Below, one piece after another: positions 28,489 to 38,885 of a stretch of 64,000 nt of DNA. The notes beneath the pieces are model-generated. The model ran no database searches, was not told where the DNA came from, and was given only the letters and a program-made list of their open reading frames with translations. Within the stretch, counting starts at the first letter, position 1. Every line of letters begins with the position of its first letter. This DNA comes from Closterium sp. NIES-65. Lineage: Eukaryota > Streptophyta > Zygnematophyceae > Desmidiales > Closteriaceae. The position numbers were made by a program, and so were the translations under genes. The DNA lies in NCBI GenBank assembly GCA_948144175.1, contig CANXME010002548.1:1-64000 (forward strand), given 5' to 3'.

Positions 28489-29465
28489 TTCATTTCGCGA
28501 CCAAGCTAAGTGATTAGTTTGAAAAATCCGACTCATAACGGTGGAAACCCCCTAAGTAAACTTAACACACACTTAGCGGTGGCAATACCGTGGGAAGTTC
28601 TAAAATAAAACAAGCTATTAAAAGATTAACATACAAATGAACAATTCTATAATTATTGGCTGTATACTAGGAGATGGCTATCTCAATAAATACGGTACTT
28701 TAACATTGGAACATTCTATTGAGCAGTCAGACTATATTTTTTGGAAGTATGCAATTTTTAAAGAATTCAATTTCTTAACCGAAACATCGGAACCTAAATT
28801 AGTAACCCGTATTCACCCTAAAACCAAAAAAGAGACAAAATCTTTAAGATTTAATACCAAAAGTTTGTTTAAACAAGAAAGATCCCTCTTTTATCATAAT
28901 GGTATTAAGGTTATACCTTCTAATTTTGAAACAATTTGTACTCCTGAAAGCCTTGCTTTTTGGTTTATGGATGATGGTGGTCGAGGTGGTAATACGCCTT
29001 TAGGTTTGGTGCTTGATCTTTCTGCTTATAGTTTAGAAAATGCTCAGATGGTTTCATCTTGTTTAAACTACAAATATGGAATCAATACATCAATACATTG
29101 TAGTCGCAGGAATCATGCTAAAAAACTGTATTTTAAGCGAAATACCGTTGAAAAGTTTGGTCATATAATTCAGCCATATATAGCTCCCTGTATGAACTAG
29201 AAGCTTGAGCTTGTTCTAGCAGCAAGCAGCCTAGGCTCGCTAACAAAGTGACTTTTTCAAGTCTCTCTGAGAGTAGATAGGCTTTTTAGAGTAGAACCCC
29301 GTAACGACTTAGTCAATCGTATGTGTAAATACTTTGAATCTTTGAGGTTTTGCACATCTTTTGACTGGATAGCTTTTGCTATAACACGTCGGCTCTTAGT
29401 AAACATTAGATGTATGCTAAGATGAAGGTATAGTCTGGCTATTATTGTAAAATAATAGGAACATG
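28488..29465 (+). other. Group I intron in rns (site 1078)
   Basis: 978 nt. The exon ends GTGTCGT and the intron ends ATG before GAGATGTTGGG. The core (GGTATAGTCTGGC near 29430) lies after the ORF. Confidence 0.92.
28637..29200 (+). CDS. LAGLIDADG homing endonuclease in rns intron 3
   Basis: 187 aa, intact. Motif 1 is IIGCILGDGYLNKYG, starting only six residues from the N-terminus, and motif 2 is LAFWFMDDGGRGGN. It ends FGHIIQPYIAPCM, matching the tail of the IPSMLYK group. Related in layout to the 198-aa enzyme in the rnl intron at 38886-39983. Confidence 0.9.
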   Translation: MNNSIIIGCILGDGYLNKYGTLTLEHSIEQSDYIFWKYAIFKEFNFLTETSEPKLVTRIHPKTKKETKSLRFNTKSLFKQERSLFYHNGIKVIPSNFETICTPESLAFWFMDDGGRGGNTPLGLVLDLSAYSLENAQMVSSCLNYKYGINTSIHCSRRNHAKKLYFKRNTVEKFGHIIQPYIAPCMN

Positions 29466-29718
29466 GAGATGTTGGGTTAAGTCCTATAACGAGCGCAACC
29501 CTTATTTTGTGTTGCTAAATGAAAACTTTTTCATTGCACTCACACAAAACTGCCAGTGATATACTGGAGGAAGGTGAGGATGACGTCAAGTCCGCATGGC
29601 CCTTATGGGCTGGGCTACACACGTGCTACAATGGCAATTACAATGGGAAGCAAGGCTGTAAAGCGGAGCGAATCCATAAAGATTGTCTCAGTTCGGATTG
29701 TTCTCTGCAACTCGAGAA

Positions 29719-29771
<53 letters not shown>

Positions 29772-29972
29772 ACCTGGGCTTTGCACTTACCGCCCGTCAC
29801 GCCCTGGGAATGAACTTCGCCCGAAGGCATCGACAAGTGTTCATACTTTAAAACTCAAGTGCCTGTTGGCTTTTGTCTTAATTTATGAACATAAATGTCG
29901 TAAACCACGGTGGGGTTCGTGACTGAGGCGAAGTCGTAACAAGGTAGTCGTAGGGGAACCTGCGGCTGGACT

Positions 29973-30515
29973 GTCTCTTTTCTCTTTCTCACTAGTTTGT
30001 TCCATCATCTTGCTTTCTCGAATAGAGTCCCAAAGATCACTCTTTCAGGAAAACTATCGCTTCGCGCCTTATGCAATTTGCTTTTGTTTTCTTGAGATTT
30101 AGTACTTCATTTTTCAACTATTTCTTATCTACTACAAATATGTCTATGTTCTTTTTTGCTGAAAAAAATAGCACAATGTGGAGGCTCTCTCAAGAGTACA
30201 ATCTCTGCTTAAATAAAAATTATCTTACTTTAGTTAGCTGGAAGCTAGCTGCTGCCGACCTGCAACACAAGGCTTAGAGTCACCCCGGACATAACTGCGG
30301 ACATTGAATTCATACATAAAACTTGGCCACCTGCATCATGCGCTAGATTTAAAGAAGAAAGTTTTGATTATCCGCGAGTGTTGACTCCCGTGGTTCCTTC
30401 GGCCCCCGTCTTCTTTTTCTGCGAAACCTTGATGACAAACTATTCTTCGAATAAGGGCTACTTTACTGCTTCGCACCTAAGGCTTTGTTGCTTTTTCAGT
30501 GCAGACGCAGCAAAA
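29973..30515 (+). other. Spacer between rns and trnM, left arm
   Basis: AT-rich. A 68-aa ORF at 30071 has no recognisable features. Few GC palindromes. Likely an rRNA processing spacer. Confidence 0.5.
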
Positions 30516-30589
30516 GGCAGAATAGTTTAGTTGGTTAGAACAACGGAATCATACTCCGTGTGCCGGGGGTTCAAGTCCCTCTTCTGCCA
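30516..30589 (+). tRNA. trnM(cau): tRNA with CAU anticodon (elongator Met or Ile)
   Basis: Acceptor GGCAGAA/TTCTGCC, D arm TAGTTTAGTTGGTTAGAAC, anticodon stem ACGGA/TCCGT with loop ATCATAC, and T arm GGGGGTTCAAGTCCCTC. It is not the initiator, which is at 31660. Whether C34 is modified to lysidine (Ile) cannot be told. Second copy at 51353-51426. Confidence 0.9.
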
Positions 30590-31072
30590 AGCTTTTCACT
30601 AGCTTTGGTATAATCATAATAAGGTGCGAAGCGTGTGGCAGGTTCGCGTGTTGAAAAGGAAAACTAGTCTACTTTTATTCTCTTACAGCGATTCTAATCT
30701 AACGCGCCTTCGCTTACTTCGCAAGCTCGCACGCTTCGCGCCCTTCGGTGTGAGCGCATTTCGATGGCAAGCGAAACATACCACGAGTTAGGGGGCGCAC
30801 CACGTGTTTGTTTCGCGCATAACAAGCAAAGCTTGCTCGAGTCTTTCTTTGCGTGAAAATCCAAGCAAGCGGCTCTTGAGACTGGCGGCCACATATGCGA
30901 GTCTAGCGGAGAAGCGAAAGCGCGCGTGAGTTTGCAAACAAGCTGTCCAGTTTGCGTGGACGCTTTGCTTGCTCGCAAAGCGTGCGTTGTGAATACATGA
31001 ATACTAGAAATTCTTTTTAGTTATTACTTGGTTTTATTCTCTAAGAGATATGTCAAAACTTTATAATGTTCA
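30590..31072 (+). repeat. Spacer between trnM and rrn5
   Basis: GC-rich palindromes from 30620 to 30990, then AT-rich sequence. No gene found. Confidence 0.5.
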
Positions 31073-31190
31073 AACCGGGCAAAAATGTAAAACGTGTTAA
31101 CACCCGAACCCTTTTCGACCTCGAACTGTGAAATCGTTTTACGCCATATGTACTGATTTGTGAATTTTGGGAGACATGGGAGACCCGGTA
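31073..31190 (+). rRNA. rrn5: 5S ribosomal RNA, left copy
   Basis: Helix I pairs ACCGGG (31074-31079) with CCCGGT (31184-31189), giving a molecule of about 118 nt. The loop B/C region reads CACCCGAACCC, then TTCGACCTCGAACTGTGAAA, the classic 5S block, then ACGCC and the 3' block GGGAGACATGGGAGACC. It lies between trnM and trnfM, upstream of rnl. Mitochondrial rrn5 is kept mainly in green plants, some red algae, jakobids and a few others. Second copy at 50752-50869. Confidence 0.88.
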
Positions 31191-31659
31191 CCTTCTTTGA
31201 AACGCACCGCAAGATGTTGTAACAAAACTATTCCATTTGTTATGTATGAGAGCATCGCTCAGGTAGTTTTTTTTGTGTACAGTTAGTTAGTCGCAGTGAA
31301 ACACAAGAAAATTAAGTCAGTAGTGAAAAGATTCAAGTCATAACTACTTTAAAATTTTATGATATTTTTTTGTTTTGCTTCCTTGGGCGGAAACCTAGAA
31401 GCAGAGGCGCGAAGGGTTGTTATCTTCTTTTGCTTTAAAGACTTGGCGTCTCATTAATTTTTTTTTTTTTTGCTAGTTTTGGTCGAAATACTATTAGACC
31501 GCAATCCATTTCCGTAAAGACTAATAAATTTAGAACTTGGTTTTCTACTTGGTTTTTCGGAAATGAGTCTATCTCTATGCGAACATTATTCTTATCTTCA
31601 ACTTTTTTTATTTGATCTTTTGGCATTCAAAGAAAGCTTTAGAGTCTAATTTTTTTTTT
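31191..31659 (+). other. Spacer between rrn5 and trnfM
   Basis: AT-rich. A 63-aa minus-strand ORF (31435-31626, MPKDQIKKVEDKNNVRI...) is lysine-rich and unrecognised. I do not call it a gene. Confidence 0.45.
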
Positions 31660-31732
31660 CGCGGGATAGAGTAATTGGTAACTCGTCAGGCTCATAATCT
31701 GAATATTGTAGGTTCGAATCCTACTTCCGCCA
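31660..31732 (+). tRNA. trnfM(cau): Initiator tRNA-Met (fMet, CAU)
   Basis: GCGGGATAGAGTAATTGGTA, anticodon arm TCAGGCTCATAATCTGA and T arm GTAGGTTCGAATCCTAC match plant mitochondrial initiator tRNA. The unpaired C1 opposite C72 is the initiator hallmark. Second copy at 50210-50282. Confidence 0.95.
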
Positions 31733-32299
31733 TTTTGAACATTTTTATTAACTAAAGTCTCATAAAACTAGACAAAAATAATAGAAAAATTTTCAAAATG
31801 ATTAGTAAGAACTAGGTTTGAAAAACTTTAAAGCAATTCTAACGAACGTTTTACAAAGTCCCGTTCTTACGAAGCATGGTTCGCTATTTGGAGACACCGC
31901 TTAAGGTTCCGTTCGTCAGAGCGAGCAAACTTTGCTTGCGAAGGAGCTTCGCATATTGCGAAGCAAACAAGCTAGAATGAGCTTGCATGGAAAACGGTAC
32001 TTTTAAACATGTTGCCGTCGCGGTTCGTAAGAACGCGCCTACGGCAGAAAAGAAAGAATGTAAGAAAAAAAATAGATAAATACTGAATTTTTGGATAAAC
32101 CTACATCCTCGCATAAAAGAATAAATTCTATATGCAAAAGAACAATTAGGTAACTAATTGCATCCATTCTTCTATCTATCTTCGGATTCAATCGATTTGG
32201 ATGAGGAGTTGCCAGCAAGACCCATAGAAGACGGTTTCCCTAAGCACAATCACACATACGAAACCTGTTTTGGGAGATCCACATCATTTTATGCGGTGC
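31733..32299 (+). other. rnl upstream spacer, left arm
   Basis: Palindromic repeats at 31840-32050, then a segment where TCTTCTAT (32169) can pair with ATAGAAGA (32225) around GGATGAGGAGTTGCC. This may be the precursor stem or leader of rnl. No gene assigned. Confidence 0.4.
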
Positions 32300-32702
32300 T
32301 AATAAAATGCATTGAAAGAATGCCTTGGCTTTAAGTAAAGGGACGCTAACTTAGGCGAAACACCATAGGAAGAAAACCTCTGTGCACTATGGGTCTCCCC
32401 TCGGAAAACCTATGAATGAAAACTACAGTGTGAATTGAAACATCTCAGTAGCACTAGGAAAGGACATCAACCGAGACTCCGTTAGTAGTGGCGAGCGAAC
32501 GCGGATTTGGCTAATAGCGCACTAACCTTTTTTGTATTCTTTAGAAACAGTTTGGAATACTGTGCCAAAGAGGGTGAAAGCCCCGTATTTCATCGTTTAC
32601 GATAACGAGTTTGCGCTTGCTAAGTAAAACACATCTTTTGTGTTAGAACGTTGTATTCAATACAGCAGGGGGACCGCCCTCTAAGCCTAAGTACTTCTTA
32701 AA

Positions 32703-32748
<46 letters not shown>

Positions 32749-33937
32749 AAGAAAGGGAGTGAAAAAGAGATCCTGAATTTCGATGCAAACAATCAGTCGC
32801 CCCTTCTGGGGACGGCGTACCTTTTGCATAATGGGTCAGCGAGTAAATGGACACAGCAAGCTTAAGCTGTTAAGTGTAGGCGTAGCGAAGTTGTTTTTTT
32901 AGTTGTCTTCATTTGACCCGAAATCGAACGATCTAGGCATGGACAGGTTGAAGAGAGTTCTAACGAGCCTTGGAGGACCGAACCCACGTATGTGGCAAAA
33001 TACGGGGATGATCTGTGCCTAGGGGTGAAAGGCCAATCAAGTTCGAATAGCTGGTTTTCCGCGACATCTGTTTAGGCAGAGCGTATAAAGAAAGTCAATG
33101 ATCCGAGGTAGAGCACTCAATGGATTAGGGTGGCCCAAAGCTTTACCGACTCCAAGGAAACTCCGAATGCGGTTTCATTTGAAGTTTATACAGACAGACT
33201 TTGGGTGATAAGATCCAAGGTCGAGAGGGAAACAGCCCAGATCGTATGCTAAGGTCCTTAAGCAATCACTTAGTGGAAAAGGAAGTGATCGAGCGATTAC
33301 AACCAGGAGGTGGGCTTGGAAGCAGCCATCCTTTGAAGATAGCGTAATAGCTCACTGGTCTAGCTTCATTGCACCAAAAATGTATCGGGGCTCAAGTGAT
33401 TCACCGAAGCAACGAGACTTAAAAAGTCGGTAGCGGAACGTTCTGTAAGTTGAAGAAGATTGTTGATAACAACAGTTGGAAATATCAGAAGTGAAAATGC
33501 TGACATGAGTAACGAAACATCATGTGAAAAACATGATCGCCGAATGTTCAAGGGTTTCTGCGTTCAGTCAATCTGCGCAGAGTTTTGCGGTCCCTAAGTT
33601 GACTCCGAAAGGCAGTATTACGATGGGTACACGAAAGTGACGAGGCTTTTAACCTTTGAAGATGCCTTTAGGCTCCGTGACACTCGCTTGCTTCGCAAGC
33701 GAAACATGGAAAACCTTTTGGCTGTTATTGGATCAACAACCAAGGTGAGAGCTTCCAAGAAAAAACTTCGTGCTTCTTTTGAAGTAAACCGTACCCCAAA
33801 CCGACACAGGTGAACAAGTAGAGTATACTAAGGCGCTTGAGAGAACCATGTTGAAGGAACTCGGCAAAATGACCCCGTAACTTCGGGAGAAGGGGTGCTT
33901 TGTTTTTTGAAAAGCAAAGTGGCACATACCAGAGGGT

Positions 33938-34303
33938 GACTCAGTCGCTGCCCTCTTTAAATTTTACTATATGCGGGGACACCCATAAAACATAAAAATT
34001 GGGCAATCCGCAGGTTGCCGACAGACGCGCGGCGAAGCGCGCAGCGGCCAGGCACACAGAAAAGATAAGATATGACTAACAAACACACGCACAAACCAAA
34101 ACTTGATAATTTGATTTGGTACTCATTAAATGAACATGGCCAGATTGAAAATCATACTTAATTTTGTGTGTGAGTGTGCCCAACCTCAGAGACTCTATGT
34201 GAAAAAGACGAAAGTCTTAAGAAAGAGTCCAAAAATCAAAAGATAATGTTCAAATAGAACATTTCTTTGTTGGCAAATATTTGCCAACAAACAAAACATT
34301 AGG
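33938..34303 (+). other. Group I intron 1 in rnl (about site 1769)
   Basis: 366 nt, no ORF. The exon ends AGAGGGT and the intron ends AGG before GCGACTGTTTATT. The core is visible: GGCAATCCGCAGG, CTCAGAGACTCTATG and AAGAAAGAGTCC. Confidence 0.85.
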
Positions 34304-34347
34304 GCGACTGTTTATTAAAAACACAGGACTCTGCTAAGTGGTAACAC

Positions 34348-34385
<38 letters not shown>

Positions 34386-34443
34386 GAACAGGAGAAGTCT
34401 TAACAGCTTTGAATCGAAGCCCCAGTAAACGGCAGCCGTAACT

Positions 34444-34681
34444 CGTAAGGGTTAGATGTGTAGTAATACATTTTGATACAATCCGACTCAATAAAGGGAT
34501 CTCTTGCTGAACAACAGCATGAAAATCTTTAGGCAAGATCGATTTATGCTAATGCACGAAAGCTTGCCGCAACGACTACATGTCGGATGGCTCCTGCCTT
34601 GCTTGTCAAGAGTCAAAGAAATAGTCTGAACTTTGTGGTAACATAAAGCACACTTATGTTTAAACATAAGTAACTTCATTG
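34444..34681 (+). other. Group I intron 2 in rnl (site 1915)
   Basis: 238 nt, one of the two smallest introns here, without ORF. The core is ACGACTACATGTCGG and GAAATAGTCTGAAC. It lies in the helix 69 loop and ends in G before CTAACGG. Confidence 0.88.
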
Positions 34682-34697
34682 CTAACGGTTCTAAGGT

Positions 34698-36132
34698 GAA
34701 TTTATTTGCTTTTATTTAGCTTTTCGGTAATCCCAACGTGAATATGAAGTGCTGTGCACCTGATTGTCTATGTGGCTTTGTTGAAGGATAAGGAAGTTTT
34801 CTTATAGAAATAAAAAAGATAATTTTCAAAATCAGAACAGGTCCAACTTATTCTCAAGGTCACACAACATATTAAAAAAAGAAAGAAGAAAGTTAAATAA
34901 AACGCCTACGCTGCCTTACTTCTATGGCAAGATAGAATATCAAACCTCACCATATGCGAGAATAACTCCGTTCTAACTGCAGCTTAAACCGTAGCTGACT
35001 AGACAGGTTAGTATGACCTGTGCCCTACGTACACTAAAACGTAAAAATGGGACAGCAAGGAGTCAACCCGCAGGAAACTTATAAAGATTTGATTTCCCTC
35101 GCAAGCAAGATGGATCGTCATTTTTTTTTAAGGCTCCTCAGAGACCTTACGTGAGGCTTCTTGTTTTTTTAAATAACAAACTTCTTTTTTAATAACAAAC
35201 CATGAAATTTCAACTAAAATGCGAACCTGACTGGATTGTCGGATTTACTGATGCTGACGGTCACTTCAGTGTTATTCAATCACGAAACAGTATTCGATGC
35301 CGTTTTATTATTTCACAAAATGCACGTTCTATTCATTCTTTACATAATGTCCAACAGTTTTTTGGCGTTGGACATGTAAACCGCGCTGGTGGTAATATGT
35401 ACGCATACACTGTAGGCAATCTTGATGATATTTCTGAGAAAATTATTCCTTTTTTCGAAAAATATACTCTTCAATCTAACAAATATTTTGATTGGCTTCT
35501 ATTTCGACATGCTGTTCAAGCACAAAAAAATCGTTCAAGTTACAATTCTTTTGCTAACGAGCGAAACTCGCTAAAAAACCAATTCTATAACACTTCAAAA
35601 CCAAACCGAAATCTTAGTGTAGAATGGTTTATTGGTTTTAGTGATGGAGAATCTTGTTTTACCATATCTATTGTAAATAAAAGCGTAAAACCTCAATTTT
35701 TAATAGGTATAGATAAAAAAGATGAGGATCTTTGTTTTAGAATTAAAGCTTTTTTAAAGTGTGGTTGTGTCTATCAGCGTAAGAGTGGAATTGTCATTTT
35801 TCAAATATCAAAGCGTGAAGATCTTCTTAAAAAATTATTGCCCTTATTTTATTTTCAGGACAAATATCACAGATTACGAACAAAAAAAAGATTATGTCTT
35901 TCTATTTTTGCGCGTATTTTGAATATTTTGAATATTCAAAAGAAGGGGCCTAAAGACAAGAGTGATTTTTGGTTAAATGAGATAATTTTATTGAAAAAGC
36001 GGATGAATTATTATAAAACAATACAAGTAGAAGATAAGGTCCGGACTTTTGTGCAAACAAAAGAAGTCACTAAATCAAATAGTAATTTATAAATAAAATA
36101 GATTTTATTTAATTTAGCGAATAACTTTGTCA
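34698..36132 (+). other. Group I intron 3 in rnl (site 1931)
   Basis: 1435 nt with endonuclease ORF. The 5' exon CTAAGGT ends in T as expected. Keeping the conserved AGCGAAATTCC exon means the intron ends ...TTGTCA, not in G, an oddity. The core AACCCGCAGG lies at 35069, ahead of the ORF. Confidence 0.8.
35202..36092 (+). CDS. LAGLIDADG homing endonuclease in rnl intron 3
   Basis: 296 aa, intact. Motif 1 is DWIVGFTDADGHFSV (about residue 10) and motif 2 is EWFIGFSDGESCFTI (about residue 142), both with catalytic acids. It belongs to the double-motif class with FFGVG-type and FFKCG-like blocks (QQFFGVGHV, LKCGCVYQRKSG). A 16-nt exon separates its intron from the previous one. Confidence 0.92.
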   Translation: MKFQLKCEPDWIVGFTDADGHFSVIQSRNSIRCRFIISQNARSIHSLHNVQQFFGVGHVNRAGGNMYAYTVGNLDDISEKIIPFFEKYTLQSNKYFDWLLFRHAVQAQKNRSSYNSFANERNSLKNQFYNTSKPNRNLSVEWFIGFSDGESCFTISIVNKSVKPQFLIGIDKKDEDLCFRIKAFLKCGCVYQRKSGIVIFQISKREDLLKKLLPLFYFQDKYHRLRTKKRLCLSIFARILNILNIQKKGPKDKSDFWLNEIILLKKRMNYYKTIQVEDKVRTFVQTKEVTKSNSNL

Positions 36133-36175
36133 AGCGAAATTCCTTGTCGCATAAGTAGCGACCTGCATGAATGGT

Positions 36176-37502
36176 AAACAAAGATCGTTATGCCATCATT
36201 TTTCGTAAGAAAAATTTGGTGCAGGGCCGCGCCTCTGAAAGAGGTACCAAGGACGAAAGGGCTTTCTTGCGTAGCGAGAAAGGAGGGCTAGTTGCTCTCT
36301 GAAAGCGATTCTAGTTGATAAAACACAATAGAACTTGACTATATGCGGGAAAAACTTGCTGCAAAAAGCAAGTCAATCCGCAGAATAATTAAACAACACA
36401 AGATGAAAATTTGCAAACCATTGAATCCTTATTGGGTAGCCGGTTTCTGTGCGGGTGAAATGAGTTTCTCGCTGCACCGACAAGCGGCTGCCAAGACTTC
36501 AACCGAAGTTAACAACAAGCACAATAAGCGTATTCGTATATGTTTTAGTTTGGCTCAGCATGCCAGAGAAGAAAGCCTTATTCGAAGATTGCGTGATTTT
36601 TTTAATTGTGGCTTAGTCTGTTTTGATACGAAACCACGAAAAATAGTGTACTTTAGAGTGAATAGTTTACAAGATTGCTTGCAACTTTGTGCTTTTTTTT
36701 CCAAATACCATTTACACAACAGCCGCCAAAAAGAACTTATGACTATATGTCAATTGTGTTCTCAAGTAAGCAAGTTAAGTCAACTTAACAAAACCGCTTG
36801 GGCGTTGTCTGATATGAATATCAATGAGAATAAGTGCCAAGCAATGGTAGAGCAAAAGCCGCCAGAACTGGATCCCCACTGGATTGTCGGATGTTCGGAC
36901 GCGGAAGGTTGTTTTTATGTTACATTAACTCCAAACAAAACTAGTAAATTAGGATATCGTGTAATTACATCATTTTCGATATCTCAAAGTATCGATGATA
37001 GCCACATTCTTAAGGGCATAGCAAAGTTTTTCCATTGTGGTAGTATAACCAAAGCCAGAATAAAGAATTCACGCAAATTGATGCAAGAATTTCGTGTAGT
37101 GGGTATAGCTGATTGCGTAAATAAAATCATACCTTTTTTTGAATCTTATGGACCTCTGTTGACTCAGAAACAAAAAGATTTTGAATTATTTCGTGATGTA
37201 GTGTATATTTGTGCGAAAAAAGAGCATTTAACAGAATCGGGTTTAGAGCGTATTATGAACTTACGCAAAATGCATGCTGCTTCAACTGAGCAAGACTCGA
37301 AGGACGAAAGTGCTTTCTCCCTACGGGAGGAAGGACTTTCCAAAGGAAAGGGCTTTCTTGCGTAGCGAGAAAGGAGTTGTAGAATTATTCTCAGAGACTT
37401 TATGTCAAGCACCCCTGACGCTAACGTGTTCTAACCGCAAGCGCGTGCCAGCGAAGAGCCCGCAGCGCCAAGGGTGAAGAAAAAGTCCACTAATTTGGCG
37501 AG
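36176..37502 (+). other. Group I intron 4 in rnl (site 1974)
   Basis: 1327 nt with endonuclease ORF. The exon ends GAATGGT and the intron ends GAG before GTAACGATC. The core is CAATCCGCAG near 36374 and CAGAGACTTTATG near 37391. GC-rich repeat units with GGGCTTTCTTGCGTAGCGAG lie at 36259-36283 and 37351-37375. Confidence 0.88.
36343..37365 (+). CDS. LAGLIDADG homing endonuclease in rnl intron 4
   Basis: 340 aa from ATG 36343, but that codon sits in the intron core (CTATATGCGGG), and ATG 36403 (MKICKPLNPYWVAGFC) gives a tidier 320 aa. Motif 1 is weakened (YWVAGFCAGEMSFSL) with Glu as the acid. Motif 2 is HWIVGCSDAEGCFYV. Between them lies FFNCGLVCFD, and after motif 2 FFHCGSITK. The last ~25 residues (SAFSLREEGLSKGKGFLA) are translated from an inserted GC-rich repeat, so the C-terminus has been replaced or lengthened. 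Activity uncertain. Confidence 0.88.
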   Translation: MREKLAAKSKSIRRIIKQHKMKICKPLNPYWVAGFCAGEMSFSLHRQAAAKTSTEVNNKHNKRIRICFSLAQHAREESLIRRLRDFFNCGLVCFDTKPRKIVYFRVNSLQDCLQLCAFFSKYHLHNSRQKELMTICQLCSQVSKLSQLNKTAWALSDMNINENKCQAMVEQKPPELDPHWIVGCSDAEGCFYVTLTPNKTSKLGYRVITSFSISQSIDDSHILKGIAKFFHCGSITKARIKNSRKLMQEFRVVGIADCVNKIIPFFESYGPLLTQKQKDFELFRDVVYICAKKEHLTESGLERIMNLRKMHAASTEQDSKDESAFSLREEGLSKGKGFLA

Positions 37503-37945
37503 GTAACGATCGCCCTACTGTCTCCAACATGGACTCAGTGAAATTGAATTCTCCGTGAAGATGCGGAGTACCAGCGGCTAGACGGTAAGACCCCGTGCAC
37601 CTTTACTATAACTTTGCAGTGATAGCCTTGATTGAATGTGTAGGATAGGTGGGAGACTTTTGTCGTCCTTGAAATACCACCCTTTCGTCAGAGGATATCT
37701 AACTGCCATTTTGAGGCAGGACACTGCATGGTGGGTAGTTTGCCTGGGGCGGGCGCCTCCTAAAGAGTAACGGAGGCGTGCGAAGGTAGGCTCAAGCTGG
37801 GGAAATACCAGCTTTGGAATGCAATGGTATAAGCCTGCCTGACTGTGAGACCTACAAGTCGAACAGAGACGAAAGTCGGCCATAGTGATCCGGGAGTCCC
37901 GTGCGGAAGGGCTCTCGCTCAACGGATCAAAGGTACGCCGGGGAT

Positions 37946-38399
37946 GAAACTGTTGTCCCATTTTTTGGTAACAAATAAAAGAGCGTACCTGTGTTGCTAT
38001 CATTCGCAACATACCATAAATAATCGGGTGAATTGCAAAAACAAGACCACACTAAAGTAAGCTGCAAGCAGCGTACTTAGGCCGGTCTCAATTTGCAGCG
38101 AAGCTTGTTAAAAAGAGATGCTTAACAATAGCTGGTGTAAACAAGAACGTTCAACGACTAGGGAATGAGGAATCTCTTACCGATAAGTTCCCCACGAGCG
38201 CCCGACTGCTCTAAATAAAATATCATTCAACATGTACATAAGTAAAGAATGAAAAGTTCTTTTGTATAGTTTAGAGTAGATGACATAGTCTGAACTGAAT
38301 GGTGACATTCAGATAGCTTGCCTACTCAAGCATAGATCAGTGTTGCGATGCAGAAGCGCAACGCCTATGTCTTCTAGTAGAGCGAGCAATAACAAAATG
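37946..38399 (+). other. Group I intron 5 in rnl (site 2449)
   Basis: 454 nt, no ORF. The exon ends CCGGGGAT and the intron ends ATG before AACAGGCTGATG. The core ACATAGTCTGAACTG lies at 38282. Confidence 0.9.
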
Positions 38400-38454
38400 A
38401 ACAGGCTGATGACTCCCAAGAGCTCATATCGACGGAGTCGTTTGGCACCTCGAT

Positions 38455-38878
38455 GGTTTGAAAAACAAACTATTGTCGAGGATAAAACGGGTGAATTGTC
38501 AAGAACATCTCTTTCTGAACAAAAGAGATAACTTGCAGCGAAGCTCATCAAGGCACGAAGTATGTGTGCATAACACCCATATGGGATTTGATGAGAACGT
38601 TCAACGACTAGGAGATGAGCATGCCAGCAATATATCTCGGTGATTTGGGCTAAGTGCGCAGCGAAACTCGTTTGTTGAAAACGCGCACAGCGGTCGGAGT
38701 TCCCCCACCAATCGGTGGCCACGAGCGCCCGTTTGCTATTTGTTTTCGCATAACTTAAAGATAGATCAATCTATGTGTTAGTTACTTCCATTGCAAAACA
38801 AGTAGTAAAAGACATAGTCTGAGCTGCCCTGTGAAGGGCAGATATATAAGATAAATAGCTTATATGATAACAATACTG
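38455..38878 (+). other. Group I intron 6 in rnl (site 2504)
   Basis: 424 nt, no ORF. The exon ends CACCTCGAT and the intron ends ACTG before GTCGACT. The core is GACATAGTCTGAGC at 38811. A segment like AACGTTCAACGACTAGG is shared with intron 5, suggesting the two introns are related copies. Confidence 0.88.
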
Positions 38879-38885
38879 GTCGACT
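38879..38885 (+). rRNA. rnl: 7-nt exon of rnl (E. coli 2505-2511)
   Basis: GTCGACT between two group I introns. Joined to neighbours it restores CCTCGAT-GTCGACT-CATCACATCC, the conserved peptidyl transferase loop segment. Without it the rRNA would lack bases equivalent to G2505, U2506 and C2507. Confidence 0.88.

Larger units (their letters stand above)
25633..29972 (+). rRNA. rns: Small subunit ribosomal RNA, four exons, left copy
   Basis: Starts just before GAGTTTGATCCTGGCTCAG and ends near GGGGAACCTGCGGCTGGA. Exons are 25633-26097, 26782-27066, 28203-28487 and 29466-29972. Conserved landmarks include CTCCTACGGGAGGCAGCAGT, GTGCCAGCAGC-type GTGCCAGCAGCAGCGG, ATTAGAT/ACCCTGG, GGTGGAGCATGTGG and GTACACACCG-equivalent GCCCGTCACG. 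By counting, the introns fall after E. coli positions 508, 793 and 1078. Both internal exons are exactly 285 nt, as in E. coli 509-793 and 794-1078, which confirms the borders. The anti-Shine-Dalgarno tail CCTCC is absent after the end. Confidence 0.97.

Noticed and set aside
29519..29851. 110-aa ORF
   Set aside because: Inside the last rns exon.
31024..31212. 62-aa minus-strand ORF
   Set aside because: It lies opposite the rrn5 gene and its conserved letters are explained by 5S structure.
31435..31626. 63-aa lysine-rich ORF on the minus strand
   Set aside because: Short, no homology I recognise, and the poly-T tract makes the frame doubtful; mentioned only in the spacer entry.
37578..38012. 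144-aa minus-strand ORF in the rnl region
   Set aside because: Antisense to a highly conserved rnl exon; the sequence is constrained by rRNA.
38309..38722. 137-aa minus-strand ORF
   Set aside because: Spans rnl introns 5 and 6 and a conserved exon on the opposite strand; no protein features.
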